Translations under genes and position numbers: made by a program
From: VBAS01 sp035318985
Lineage (GTDB): Bacteria > Bacteroidota > Bacteroidia > Chitinophagales > Chitinophagaceae
DNA: 64,000 nucleotides
NCBI GenBank assembly: GCA_035318985.1
Contig: DATHDP010000041.1
Coordinates: 1-64,000 of the forward strand
Direction of reading: 5' to 3'
Notes under the pieces: model-generated
Seen by the model: the letters and a program-made list of their open reading frames with translations, nothing else
Database searches by the model: none
What the model was told of the DNA's origin: nothing
Shown: piece by piece, positions 1 through 7,561 of the stretch
Numbering within the stretch: position 1 is the stretch's first letter
Layout: each line of letters opens with the position of its first letter

Positions 1-1218
1 GGCCGTATTCATAATTTCCGAAACTTCATGGAATTTCCTGAACATATTTTTAAAGTAAAAGGTCAGCGCCGCAAACCATTTGATCATCCATTATTACAAG
101 AAGGAGAAAGAGTAACAGATGTGGTAATGAAAAATGACCTGATGCTTCATTTCCCATATCATTCATTTAGTCCATTGATCGACCTGTTACGTGAAGCTGC
201 CATTGACCCGGAGGTGACTACGATAAAAGTTACCGGCTACAGGCTCGCATCGCAATCGAAGATCATGAATGCATTGATAAATGCTGTTCGTAATGGTAAA
301 CAAGTAACCGTATTACTTGAATTGAGAGCAAGGTTTGATGAGGAAGCGAACCTCGAATGGAAGGTGCGTCTTGAAGAAGAAGGCGCAAGAGTATTGATCG
401 GAGTTCCGGATATGAAAATTCATGCAAAAATTTGTTTGATAAAAAAAAGAGTGAATGAAAAAACAGTACAATACGGTTTTGTAAGTACTGGTAATCTTAA
501 TGAACGTACGGCAAGAATATATGCAGATCATTGTTTGCTTACAAGCAATAAAGAAGTATTGACCGATATAAACAAAATTTTTAATTTCCTTGAAACACCA
601 AGGCTCGGTACTGAATATCTAAAAGGTTGTACAGTCGTAATTCCAAGCCCGGAAGTTTTGCGTACGAAAATTTATGAGCATATTGAAAATGAAATAAAAA
701 ATGCAAAGAATGGAAAAACAGCGGCGATGACACTTAAGATGAACTCACTTTCTGATGAATCACTTATAATGAAACTAAATGAAGCGGCAAAAGTGGGAGT
801 TGAATTAAATTTAATTGTTCGTGGAATTTTTTGCATGCGTTCCGAAAGTAAAAAGTATTTGAAGCCGGTAAATGCTATAAGTATTGTTGACGAATATTTG
901 GAACATGCACGGGTGTGGGTATTTCATAACAATGGCAAAGAGAAAGTTTATATATCTTCGGCTGACTGGATGGTTCGGAATCTTGATCATCGTGTAGAAG
1001 CAAGTTGCCTGATCAATGATGAGCAAATAAAGCAGGAAATAAAAGATATACTCGAGATACAATTAAATGATAATGTAAAAGCAAGGCGACTGAATAATGA
1101 GCTAAGCAATGATTACATTAATACAGGAAGAAAAAAGATCCGCAGCCAGGTAGAGACATATAAATATCTTTATAAAAAAACCCAAACACCCGTAAACGTT
1201 GAGACTGGCAGCAATTGA
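1..1218 (+). CDS. ppk1: Polyphosphate kinase 1, C-terminal part (5' end outside window)
   Basis: The reading frame is open from base 1, so only the C-terminal ~405 residues are present. PPK1 makes polyphosphate from ATP through a phosphohistidine. The ARFDEEANLEW block matches the first phospholipase-D-like catalytic domain, and the KIHAKICLI motif holds the His (bases 421-423) expected to be phosphorylated. The second domain is recognisable by KMNSLSDESLI, VRGIFCMR, the second conserved His in EHARVWVFHN, and SADWMVRNLDHRVE. All expected C-terminal motifs are intact. The 3' end overlaps the exopolyphosphatase gene by 20 bases, which suggests coupled expression of polyphosphate synthesis and breakdown. 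Family assignment is firm. Confidence 0.95.
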   Translation, partial: GRIHNFRNFMEFPEHIFKVKGQRRKPFDHPLLQEGERVTDVVMKNDLMLHFPYHSFSPLIDLLREAAIDPEVTTIKVTGYRLASQSKIMNALINAVRNGKQVTVLLELRARFDEEANLEWKVRLEEEGARVLIGVPDMKIHAKICLIKKRVNEKTVQYGFVSTGNLNERTARIYADHCLLTSNKEVLTDINKIFNFLETPRLGTEYLKGCTVVIPSPEVLRTKIYEHIENEIKNAKNGKTAAMTLKMNSLSDESLIMKLNEAAKVGVELNLIVRGIFCMRSESKKYLKPVNAISIVDEYLEHARVWVFHNNGKEKVYISSADWMVRNLDHRVEASCLINDEQIKQEIKDILEIQLNDNVKARRLNNELSNDYINTGRKKIRSQVETYKYLYKKTQTPVNVETGSN

Positions 1219-2095
1219 TATTGGAAGCAACGCAGCAAGACTACTTATTTCCGATGTAATAATAGGACCACAGGGTAACCCCGAATTTATCAAGGCAGCA
1301 CTTGTTCGTGCCCCATTGCGACTTGGTTTTGAAGTTTTTGATAAAGGTGAGATCCCTCCTAATAAAGTTGAAAAGGTAATTAAAACAATGAAGAGCTATA
1401 AGCTGCTTCTTGATGTATATGAAGTGAAGCATGTGAAGGCTTGCGCCACTTCTGCTATGCGTGATGCAAGGAACGGAGCTGAAATTATTCGTAAAGTAAA
1501 ATCTGAAACCGGAATAGAAATAAAGATCATATCAGGACAGGAAGAAGCTTCCCTGATCTATGAAAATCATATTGCAGAAAATATGACGAAGGAAGAATCT
1601 TATCTCTATATAGATGTTGGTGGTGGCAGCACTGAACTTACATTCTTTACTGATGGTAAACTTGTGTTTAAAGAATCATTTAATATCGGTACGATCCGTT
1701 TATTGAAAAACCAGGTTAGCGAAGCAACCTGGGATGAGATGAAAGAGTTTATTAAGCAAAAAACAAAAGGTTATCATCATGTAACAGCAATTGGTTCCGG
1801 CGGAAACATCAATAAAATATTTTCTCTTTCAAAAAGAAAAGAAGGAAAACCCCTGACAGTTGATCTGTTGAGAGATTATTTTAAAGAGTTTAGCAATTTA
1901 TCGGTTAATCAAAGAATGACCCTTTATCATTTGCGTGAAGATCGTGCTGATGTGATCGTTCCTGCCCTACTCATTTATATTAATGTAATGCGTTGGGCTG
2001 ATACAGAAGAAATTTATATTCCCAAGATCGGGTTGGCTGATGGATTGATCCACACATTATATGAAGAAGTGAGAGTGAAAGAAGTAGAAACTTAA
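1199..2095 (+). CDS. ppx: Exopolyphosphatase, Ppx/GppA family
   Basis: This 298-residue protein is a Ppx/GppA-type phosphatase of the ASKHA fold, which hydrolyses terminal phosphates of polyphosphate (or pppGpp in relatives). Visible motifs are the N-terminal phosphate loop AAIDIGSNAARLLI (about residues 4-17), the YIDVGGGSTEL loop near residue 141, and AIGSGGNINK. The length fits the short single-module Ppx form. The start is TTG at 1199: an in-frame stop lies two codons upstream and the conserved N-terminus follows at once, so no other start works. Overlap with ppk1 supports a role in polyphosphate turnover rather than a stringent-response function, which is inferred. Confidence 0.9.
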   Translation: MRLAAIDIGSNAARLLISDVIIGPQGNPEFIKAALVRAPLRLGFEVFDKGEIPPNKVEKVIKTMKSYKLLLDVYEVKHVKACATSAMRDARNGAEIIRKVKSETGIEIKIISGQEEASLIYENHIAENMTKEESYLYIDVGGGSTELTFFTDGKLVFKESFNIGTIRLLKNQVSEATWDEMKEFIKQKTKGYHHVTAIGSGGNINKIFSLSKRKEGKPLTVDLLRDYFKEFSNLSVNQRMTLYHLREDRADVIVPALLIYINVMRWADTEEIYIPKIGLADGLIHTLYEEVRVKEVET

Positions 2096-2117
2096 TTTTG
2101 AATATTGGGAAAAGTGA

Positions 2118-2150
2118 GATTGGGAAATTTTGAAATTTTTTCTGACCATA
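2118..2150. repeat. AT-rich repeat upstream of four-helix bundle gene
   Basis: The stretch contains GATTGGGAAATTT followed by TTTTGAAATTTT. The same words recur in inverted orientation just after the gene (2532-2568), giving an imperfect inverted repeat around the coding sequence. Its function is unknown. Confidence 0.5.
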
Positions 2151-2161
2151 AATCTTTTCTT

Positions 2162-2521
2162 ATGACAGAAAAGGAATTGAAAATTCGAACTAGAAAGTTT
2201 GCGATACACATTTTAAATTTTGTAGATCAACTTCCAAACAGAAGAAGTGCAAATATTATAGGCAATCAATTGGGAAGATGTGCGTCTTCAGTCGCTGCTA
2301 ATTATCGAGCCGCATGCAGAGGACGTTCACATGCCGAGTTTGTTTCAAAAATAGGAATAGTCGAGGAAGAAGCTGATGAATCAGTATTTTGGCTCGACAT
2401 ATCACCTGAAACAAAAAATGCGACTACGGAAGATGTTTCGCCCTTACTAAAAGAAGCAAGAGAGCTAACTGCAATTTTTACAGCCGCATGTAAGACAGCT
2501 AAACAAAATAAAAATAAATAA
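2162..2521 (+). CDS. Four-helix bundle protein (S23 / 23S rRNA intervening-sequence family)
   Basis: About 119 residues, nearly all predicted helix, with the family pattern RKFAIHILNFVDQLPN, an IGNQLGRCASSVAANYRAA stretch and SKIGIVEEEADESVFWLDI. These proteins form pentameric four-helix bundles, and their biological role is mostly unknown. Relatives are encoded inside 23S rRNA intervening sequences or serve as accessory proteins of diversity-generating retroelements. Neither an rRNA gene nor a reverse transcriptase is present here. ATG at 2162 is preferred over the upstream TTG at 2105, because the intervening codons are a repeat-like AT-rich stretch with no family similarity. Related AT-rich words flank both sides of the gene, so it may be a mobile unit inserted between ppx and panB. 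Confidence 0.85.
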   Translation: MTEKELKIRTRKFAIHILNFVDQLPNRRSANIIGNQLGRCASSVAANYRAACRGRSHAEFVSKIGIVEEEADESVFWLDISPETKNATTEDVSPLLKEARELTAIFTAACKTAKQNKNK

Positions 2522-2531
2522 GATGCTTAGA

Positions 2532-2568
2532 AATTTCCCAATTTTCCAATTCCAAAATTTCAAAATAC
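2532..2568. repeat. AT-rich repeat downstream of four-helix bundle gene
   Basis: This stretch contains AAATTTCCCAATTTTCC and CCAAAATTTCAAAAT, the reverse complement of the words found at 2118-2150. Together the two stretches bracket the four-helix bundle gene. Confidence 0.5.
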
Positions 2569-2572
2569 GAAT

Positions 2573-3388
2573 ATGTCTGTAAATAAGGAAGTAAAAAAAG
2601 TAACAACAAATACTCTTCAGAAGATGAAAACTGCTGGAGAAAAGATCAGTATGTTAACAGCGTACGATTTTTCTTTTGCAAAAATTATTGATAATGCCGG
2701 TATTGATATTATTCTTGTTGGTGATTCTGCCTCCAATGTAATGTTGGGTCATGAAACAACACTCCCGATCACTATCGAACATATGATCTATCATGCTTCT
2801 GCAGTTATTCGAGGAGTTAATCGCTGCCTGGTTGTTGTTGATCTTCCCTTTGGCTCTTATCAGTCCAATTCTGACATTGCTCTTGCTTCTGCCATTCGTA
2901 TCATGAAAGAAACAGGGGCTCATTCAATAAAATTAGAAGGGGGTGAAGAAGTGGTTGATTCAGTAAAAAGAATTGTTTCCGCAGGAATACCGGTAATGGG
3001 ACATTTGGGTTTAACGCCACAATCAATTTATAAATTCGGAACATATACAGTTCGTGCAAAAGAAGCAGATGAAGCCAATAAGTTACGACGTGATGCAAAG
3101 CTGTTGGAGAAAGCCGGCTGCTTTGGCATTGTGCTTGAAAAAATACCAGCTGAACTTGCAAAAGAAGTAACTGAAAGCTTACATATTCCCACTATTGGCA
3201 TTGGTGCAGGTATGCATTGCGATGGCCAGGTACTGGTAATGCATGATATGCTTGGCATTAATACAGAATTCAAACCACGTTTCCTTCGTCAATATTTGAA
3301 TTTAAATGAACAGATTACTACCGCTGTTCAGCAATATATCAGTGATGTGAAAGGAAAGTCTTTTCCAAATGAGAATGAACAATATTGA
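2573..3388 (+). CDS. panB: 3-methyl-2-oxobutanoate hydroxymethyltransferase (ketopantoate hydroxymethyltransferase)
   Basis: PanB transfers a hydroxymethyl group from methylene-tetrahydrofolate to 2-oxoisovalerate, the first committed step of pantothenate and coenzyme A synthesis, in the cytoplasm. The 271 residues match the usual length. Family motifs are LTAYDFSFAKIID (about 28-40), VGDSASNVMLGH with a metal-binding Asp at about 51, VVDLPFGSYQ, SIKLEGGEE, MGHLGLTPQS, and GIVLEKIPAEL carrying the catalytic Glu, followed by IGIGAG. The ATG at 2573 is the natural start. No other pantothenate gene lies nearby. Confidence 0.96.
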   Translation: MSVNKEVKKVTTNTLQKMKTAGEKISMLTAYDFSFAKIIDNAGIDIILVGDSASNVMLGHETTLPITIEHMIYHASAVIRGVNRCLVVVDLPFGSYQSNSDIALASAIRIMKETGAHSIKLEGGEEVVDSVKRIVSAGIPVMGHLGLTPQSIYKFGTYTVRAKEADEANKLRRDAKLLEKAGCFGIVLEKIPAELAKEVTESLHIPTIGIGAGMHCDGQVLVMHDMLGINTEFKPRFLRQYLNLNEQITTAVQQYISDVKGKSFPNENEQY

Positions 3389-3429
3389 TTATTAGGTTTC
3401 GTACCTTAGGATACCAAAACCTAATTATC

Positions 3430-4194
3430 ATGAGAATATTCTTTTTACTTCCTGTAATTAGCATATTGGCAAATTCTAATTACGCTCATCTAAAATTTTC
3501 ATCACCATTTCAAACGGATACAACGATTATTACTCATTTACTCGATGGTAATACAACAGAATGGCCGACAGAAAAATTTACGATCGACAAGGCAACAAAA
3601 GTTCGTTACGCTGTCGACAACGATAGTCAAATGCTATTTCTTGCACTGAATATTCCTGATAAAATGACACAACAAAGTATAATGCAAAAAGGAATGAACC
3701 TGTTTATTGATGTCAAGGGAAAGAAAAAAGAAAATCACGGAGTCGAATTTCCTTTGGGGATGGAAAATGTTTCAGATATAGGTAATATGAAAGTTTTTGG
3801 GTTTAGTAACGCAGAATCTTTTCCTCAAAATGTAATATCAGAAGGAACTATAAATATTGCAATTGGGTGGGATAGTTCTAATGTTTTAAGTATTGAATAT
3901 TATGTACCACTTAAAATGCTTGAAAGTTCTCTAATTGAATTAAACAATAAAAAGATCAGTATTGGATGGAAGTTGCATGAAAGTGAAATGCCAAGTAACA
4001 ACACCGCTCAAACTGCATCAACATCTTCTCAATCCGTCTCTACATCTACAAAGCTCGTAGGAGTGCCAGCTGGAAGCAGACCCCCAACTACTCCACCTAT
4101 TCGCAGTAGTGGACCAACTCAAAATGATCCTTTTGCTCAATCTAGCACAGGAAAAGCTCAATCAATCTGGACCACACATATAATTGTTTTCTAA
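3430..4194 (+). CDS. Secreted protein, possible CBM9-like beta-sandwich with low-complexity tail
   Basis: A 254-residue exported protein. ATG at 3430 begins a hydrophobic signal sequence (MRIFFLLPVISILANS), whereas the upstream TTG adds residues with no signal character. The middle region (about 35-185) has LLDGNTTEWP, VRYAVDNDSQMLFLALNIPD and MNLFIDVKGKKK, resembling carbohydrate-binding family 9/DOMON-like sandwiches in which an Asp-Gly-x-x-x-Glu-Trp opening is typical. The C-terminal ~65 residues are rich in Ser, Thr, Pro and Gln. It follows panB with a small gap but is probably unrelated in function. The domain call is inference from pattern; the ligand is unknown. Confidence 0.65.
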   Translation: MRIFFLLPVISILANSNYAHLKFSSPFQTDTTIITHLLDGNTTEWPTEKFTIDKATKVRYAVDNDSQMLFLALNIPDKMTQQSIMQKGMNLFIDVKGKKKENHGVEFPLGMENVSDIGNMKVFGFSNAESFPQNVISEGTINIAIGWDSSNVLSIEYYVPLKMLESSLIELNNKKISIGWKLHESEMPSNNTAQTASTSSQSVSTSTKLVGVPAGSRPPTTPPIRSSGPTQNDPFAQSSTGKAQSIWTTHIIVF

Positions 4195-4254
4195 TTTTTT
4201 TTAAATGCTTCGAACAACAATGTAGTTTTCAATCTTGTTATGATCGTTCATTTG

Positions 4255-4262
4255 TACTTTTG
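4255..4262 (+). promoter_or_regulatory. Predicted Bacteroidota-type -7 promoter element
   Basis: TACTTTTG matches the TAnnTTTG consensus exactly, 17 bases upstream of the ATG at 4280. A TTG triplet at 4235-4237 is a candidate -33 partner. It would drive the aldehyde dehydrogenase gene. Confidence 0.5.
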
Positions 4263-4279
4263 CATTCTAAATAATACAA

Positions 4280-5803
4280 ATGGATTTTCTAAAAGCATTA
4301 CATGTAGAATCTAACAATAATGGTGCAAGTACTGGTAGCAAATGGATAAAGTCTATTGGTGAAAAAACAGATTCCTATTCTCCTGTTGATGGGAAACTGA
4401 TCGGTTCGGTGACTGCCGCTGATAAAGTGAGCTATGAAAAAATAATTCAAACTGCTGAATCTGCATTCAAACAATGGCGATTGATTCCAGCACCTCAAAG
4501 AGGAGAAATTGTAAGACAAGTCGGTGAAGCATTAAGAAAATATAAAGAACCGCTTGGCAAACTTGTTTCTTATGAAATGGGTAAAAGTGTGCAGGAAGGT
4601 TATGGTGAAGTGCAGGAAATGATCGACATCTGTGATTTTGCTGTTGGCTTATCAAGACAGTTGTATGGACTAAGTATGCATAGCGAAAGACCGGGTCATC
4701 GCATGTATGAACAATGGCATCCATTAGGGATCGTTGGAATCATTTCTGCATTCAATTTTCCGGTGGCTGTATGGAGCTGGAACAGCATGCTTGCACTAGT
4801 GTGCGGTGATGTTTGTATATGGAAACCATCAGAAAAAACTCCTCTTTGCGGGATCGCATGTCAGCATATCATTTCAGAAGTGTTTGCGAAGAATAATGTT
4901 CCTGAAGGTGTATGTTCTTTAATAATTGGTGGTCGTGATGTCGGTGAATGGATGGCAAACGATACAAGGATACCTCTCCTATCAGCAACAGGTTCTACAA
5001 GAATGGGAAAAGCTGTTGGCGCAGCAGTTGGTGCAAGACTTGGAAGGGCATTATTGGAACTTGGGGGAAACAATGCGATCATTATTTCAAAAGATGCAGA
5101 TATAGACATGGCAATACGTGGCGCTTTGTTTGGAGCAGTTGGTACTGCTGGACAACGTTGCACAAGTACGCGGCGATTGATCATTCACGATGATGTTTAT
5201 GAAAAAGTAAAACAAAAATTAGTTGCTGCTTATTCTCAATTGCATATAGGAAATCCTCTAGATGAAAATAATCATGTAGGTCCGTTGATCGATAAGGATG
5301 CAGTGAAAATGTATGAGGCATCAATTGAAGAATGTAAAAAAGAAGGTGGAAAATTTATTGTTGAAGGTGGCGTATTAAGCGGTGATGGTTTTGAAAGCGG
5401 TTGTTATGTAAAACCATGTATTGCTGAAGTAAAACCAGACTATAAAATTGTGCAGCATGAAACCTTTGCTCCTGTTCTTTATTTATTAAAATATAAAACG
5501 GTTGATGATGCAATTGCAATTCAAAATGGCGTGCCGCAAGGTCTTTCATCAGCCATCATGACCTTGAACCTTCGTGAGGCAGAACAATTCCTTTCTGTTT
5601 CAGGTAGTGATTGTGGTATTGCCAATGTCAATATCGGTACAAGCGGTGCAGAGATCGGCGGCGCATTTGGGGGGGAAAAAGAAACCGGTGGCGGTCGTGA
5701 AAGTGGTAGTGACGCCTGGAAAAATTATATGCGCCGGCAAACGAATACGATCAATTTCAGCAATAATCTTCCGCTGGCACAGGGTATTAAATTTGATATT
5801 TAG
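4280..5803 (+). CDS. Aldehyde dehydrogenase, ALDH7 (antiquitin/aminoadipate semialdehyde) type
   Basis: A 507-residue NAD-dependent aldehyde dehydrogenase. The catalytic Cys is at residue 294 in AGQRCTSTRR, and the general-base Glu at residue 260 in LELGGNN. NAD-binding features include the WNSML and WKPSEKTPL blocks. The C-terminal signature GSDCGIVN-like/GTSGAEIGGAFGGEK, GGGRESGSDAWK and YMRRQT is closely that of ALDH7 (antiquitin), which oxidises alpha-aminoadipic semialdehyde in lysine breakdown and also other aldehydes. A likely role is therefore lysine catabolism or aldehyde detoxification, but the substrate is inferred from subfamily. No lysine-degradation genes adjoin. A good TAnnTTTG element precedes it. 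Confidence 0.93.
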   Translation: MDFLKALHVESNNNGASTGSKWIKSIGEKTDSYSPVDGKLIGSVTAADKVSYEKIIQTAESAFKQWRLIPAPQRGEIVRQVGEALRKYKEPLGKLVSYEMGKSVQEGYGEVQEMIDICDFAVGLSRQLYGLSMHSERPGHRMYEQWHPLGIVGIISAFNFPVAVWSWNSMLALVCGDVCIWKPSEKTPLCGIACQHIISEVFAKNNVPEGVCSLIIGGRDVGEWMANDTRIPLLSATGSTRMGKAVGAAVGARLGRALLELGGNNAIIISKDADIDMAIRGALFGAVGTAGQRCTSTRRLIIHDDVYEKVKQKLVAAYSQLHIGNPLDENNHVGPLIDKDAVKMYEASIEECKKEGGKFIVEGGVLSGDGFESGCYVKPCIAEVKPDYKIVQHETFAPVLYLLKYKTVDDAIAIQNGVPQGLSSAIMTLNLREAEQFLSVSGSDCGIANVNIGTSGAEIGGAFGGEKETGGGRESGSDAWKNYMRRQTNTINFSNNLPLAQGIKFDI

Positions 5804-5902
5804 GTGTAAACCCTTTTGTATCCTCAAAATGCTATGATTTCTGCAAAATAATTTCAACCTTTGAGCGTTGAATATCAGTCAATATCTCTGAAAAATCATC
5901 CG

Positions 5903-7405
5903 ATGAAAAGAATTTTACTTCTTGCAGCAATGCTGCTTGTTTTTTGGCAAATTTCAAATGCTCAATTAAGAATTGCCATTGCTGGCGGCGCACATTCCTC
6001 CACTATTGTAGAAACAAATGATCTTCCTAACTGGTCTGAAATTGAAAGCGGGTACAGTAACCGTACCGGTGCCCATTTTGGTTTTATCGCCGATCTGCAA
6101 CTTGGAGTGAAATCAAAATTCTACGCACAGCCTGGTGTTATGTTTTATAATAAGGGAAGAAAATTTTACAGCAATTACGATACTGCGGTTTATAATTACT
6201 TCAGTATAGATGCAAAACAATTTATCAATTACATTGATATCCCTCTGAATCTTGTTTATAAAATTCCGTTAAGTGGCAAAACAAAATTCTTTTTAGGCGG
6301 TGGCCCCTATCTTTCTTTTTTCTACAATGGTCTTGAGAAAAAAGAAACATATTTGAAGACAGGGAAATTTGAAACTGAAGAAAATACTGATCTGCCCATT
6401 GGTGATGGTCCCGGACATTATAAAACGTTTGATCTTGGTGTAAACGGAACAGCGGGTTTTGAGTTCGGTGGAGTTTTTATTGCTGGTAATTTTAGCCGTG
6501 GATTTACTGATATGTACACTGCTACTTATGATGGAAGTTTTAAGAACCAGGTATATGGCGTTACACTTGGTATTTTTATTGGCAAACCTGTTTCATTGGA
6601 AGATAAACCAAAGGACACAGATGGTGATGGCATAGTTGACAAAGAAGATTCGTGTGTTGCAGAGCCTGGCCCACTTGTTACTTATGGTTGTCCCGATACC
6701 GATGCTGATGGTATCGCAGATAAAGTTGATAAATGTCCAGCCGTGCCAGGCGTTGCCCGTTATAATGGATGTCCGATTCCGGATACAGATGGTGATGGCG
6801 TAACTGACGATATAGATAAATGTGCGACTGTACCCGGCCTTGCAAAATATGAAGGTTGCCCTATTCCCGATACAGATAAAGATGCGATCACTGATGAAGA
6901 TGATAAATGTCCGGCTGTGGCAGGCGTTGCCCGTTATAATGGTTGTCCGATTCCGGATACCGATGGAGATGGGGTGAACGACGAAGAAGACAAATGCATA
7001 AATGAAGCAGGCCCTAAAGAAAATAATGGATGTCCTGAGATCAAGAAAGAAATTATCCAGAAAGTTGAATTCGCTGCAAGGAAGATCCAGTTTGCTTATG
7101 CCAGGGCAACCCTGTTACCAGCATCCAAAAAAGTACTGGACGAGGTGGCTGATCTGTTGTCAAAAGAAACTGATTTAAAGATTGACATTGAGGGACATAC
7201 AAGTAGTGATGGTAATTTTAATACGAATATGAAGCTGTCCAACGAAAGAGCAGAAACTGTGAAAAACTATCTTATTAAAAAGGGTGTTGACCCATCAAGG
7301 CTGACGTCGCAGGGATTTGGTCCAACCAAACCGCTTAATGAAGGCAAGAGCGAGGAAGAAAAAGCACTTAACCGAAGGGTTGAACTCAAATTGAGAAATA
7401 ATTAA
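5903..7405 (+). CDS. OmpA-family outer membrane protein with thrombospondin type-3 repeats
   Basis: About 500 residues, starting at ATG 5903 with a signal peptide ending near SNAQ. The upstream TTG only adds a non-signal leader. Residues ~20-235 resemble an outer-membrane beta-barrel (PorT-like, OMP_b-brl). They are followed by five Asp-rich calcium-binding thrombospondin type-3 repeats (DTDGDG-type, bases ~6614-7038). The C-terminal OmpA domain has IDIEGHTSSDG, NMKLSNERAETVKNYL and LNRRVELKL, which bind peptidoglycan. It therefore likely anchors the outer membrane to the cell wall. Repeats 2 and 4 are nearly identical in DNA. A strong terminator follows. Confidence 0.92.
   Translation: MKRILLLAAMLLVFWQISNAQLRIAIAGGAHSSTIVETNDLPNWSEIESGYSNRTGAHFGFIADLQLGVKSKFYAQPGVMFYNKGRKFYSNYDTAVYNYFSIDAKQFINYIDIPLNLVYKIPLSGKTKFFLGGGPYLSFFYNGLEKKETYLKTGKFETEENTDLPIGDGPGHYKTFDLGVNGTAGFEFGGVFIAGNFSRGFTDMYTATYDGSFKNQVYGVTLGIFIGKPVSLEDKPKDTDGDGIVDKEDSCVAEPGPLVTYGCPDTDADGIADKVDKCPAVPGVARYNGCPIPDTDGDGVTDDIDKCATVPGLAKYEGCPIPDTDKDAITDEDDKCPAVAGVARYNGCPIPDTDGDGVNDEEDKCINEAGPKENNGCPEIKKEIIQKVEFAARKIQFAYARATLLPASKKVLDEVADLLSKETDLKIDIEGHTSSDGNFNTNMKLSNERAETVKNYLIKKGVDPSRLTSQGFGPTKPLNEGKSEEEKALNRRVELKLRNN
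6614..7038 (+). repeat. Five in-frame thrombospondin type-3 repeat units
   Basis: Five units of roughly 28 residues begin DTDGDGIVD, DTDADGIAD, DTDGDGVTD, DTDKDAITD and DTDGDGVND. Each has a paired Cys (x-DKC ... GC). Units 2 and 4 share long, almost identical DNA, suggesting recent duplication or conversion. Confidence 0.9.
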
Positions 7406-7414
7406 AGAGTTAAA

Positions 7415-7446
7415 AAACCTCCCAATGCAACCGGGAGGTTTTCTTT
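7415..7446 (+). terminator. Rho-independent terminator after the OmpA gene
   Basis: The stem AAACCTCCC/GGGAGGTTT with a 9-base loop is followed by a T-rich run, 10 bases after the stop codon. Confidence 0.85.
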
Positions 7447-7561
7447 TGGCTCTTTTATTGTCATGCAAACCTCATTACTCTGTGAGAGTTTACTAAAATT
7501 GTATGGATGGTTTAGTTAATTTTACTCCTTTTTTAATCTTTGTATTTAAAATCAATTAAAA

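Noticed and set aside
2162..2521. Diversity-generating retroelement accessory protein
   Set aside because: No reverse transcriptase, template repeat or variable repeat exists in the window.
4861..5184. 107-codon frame antisense to the aldehyde dehydrogenase
   Set aside because: It is a shadow of a strongly conserved gene.
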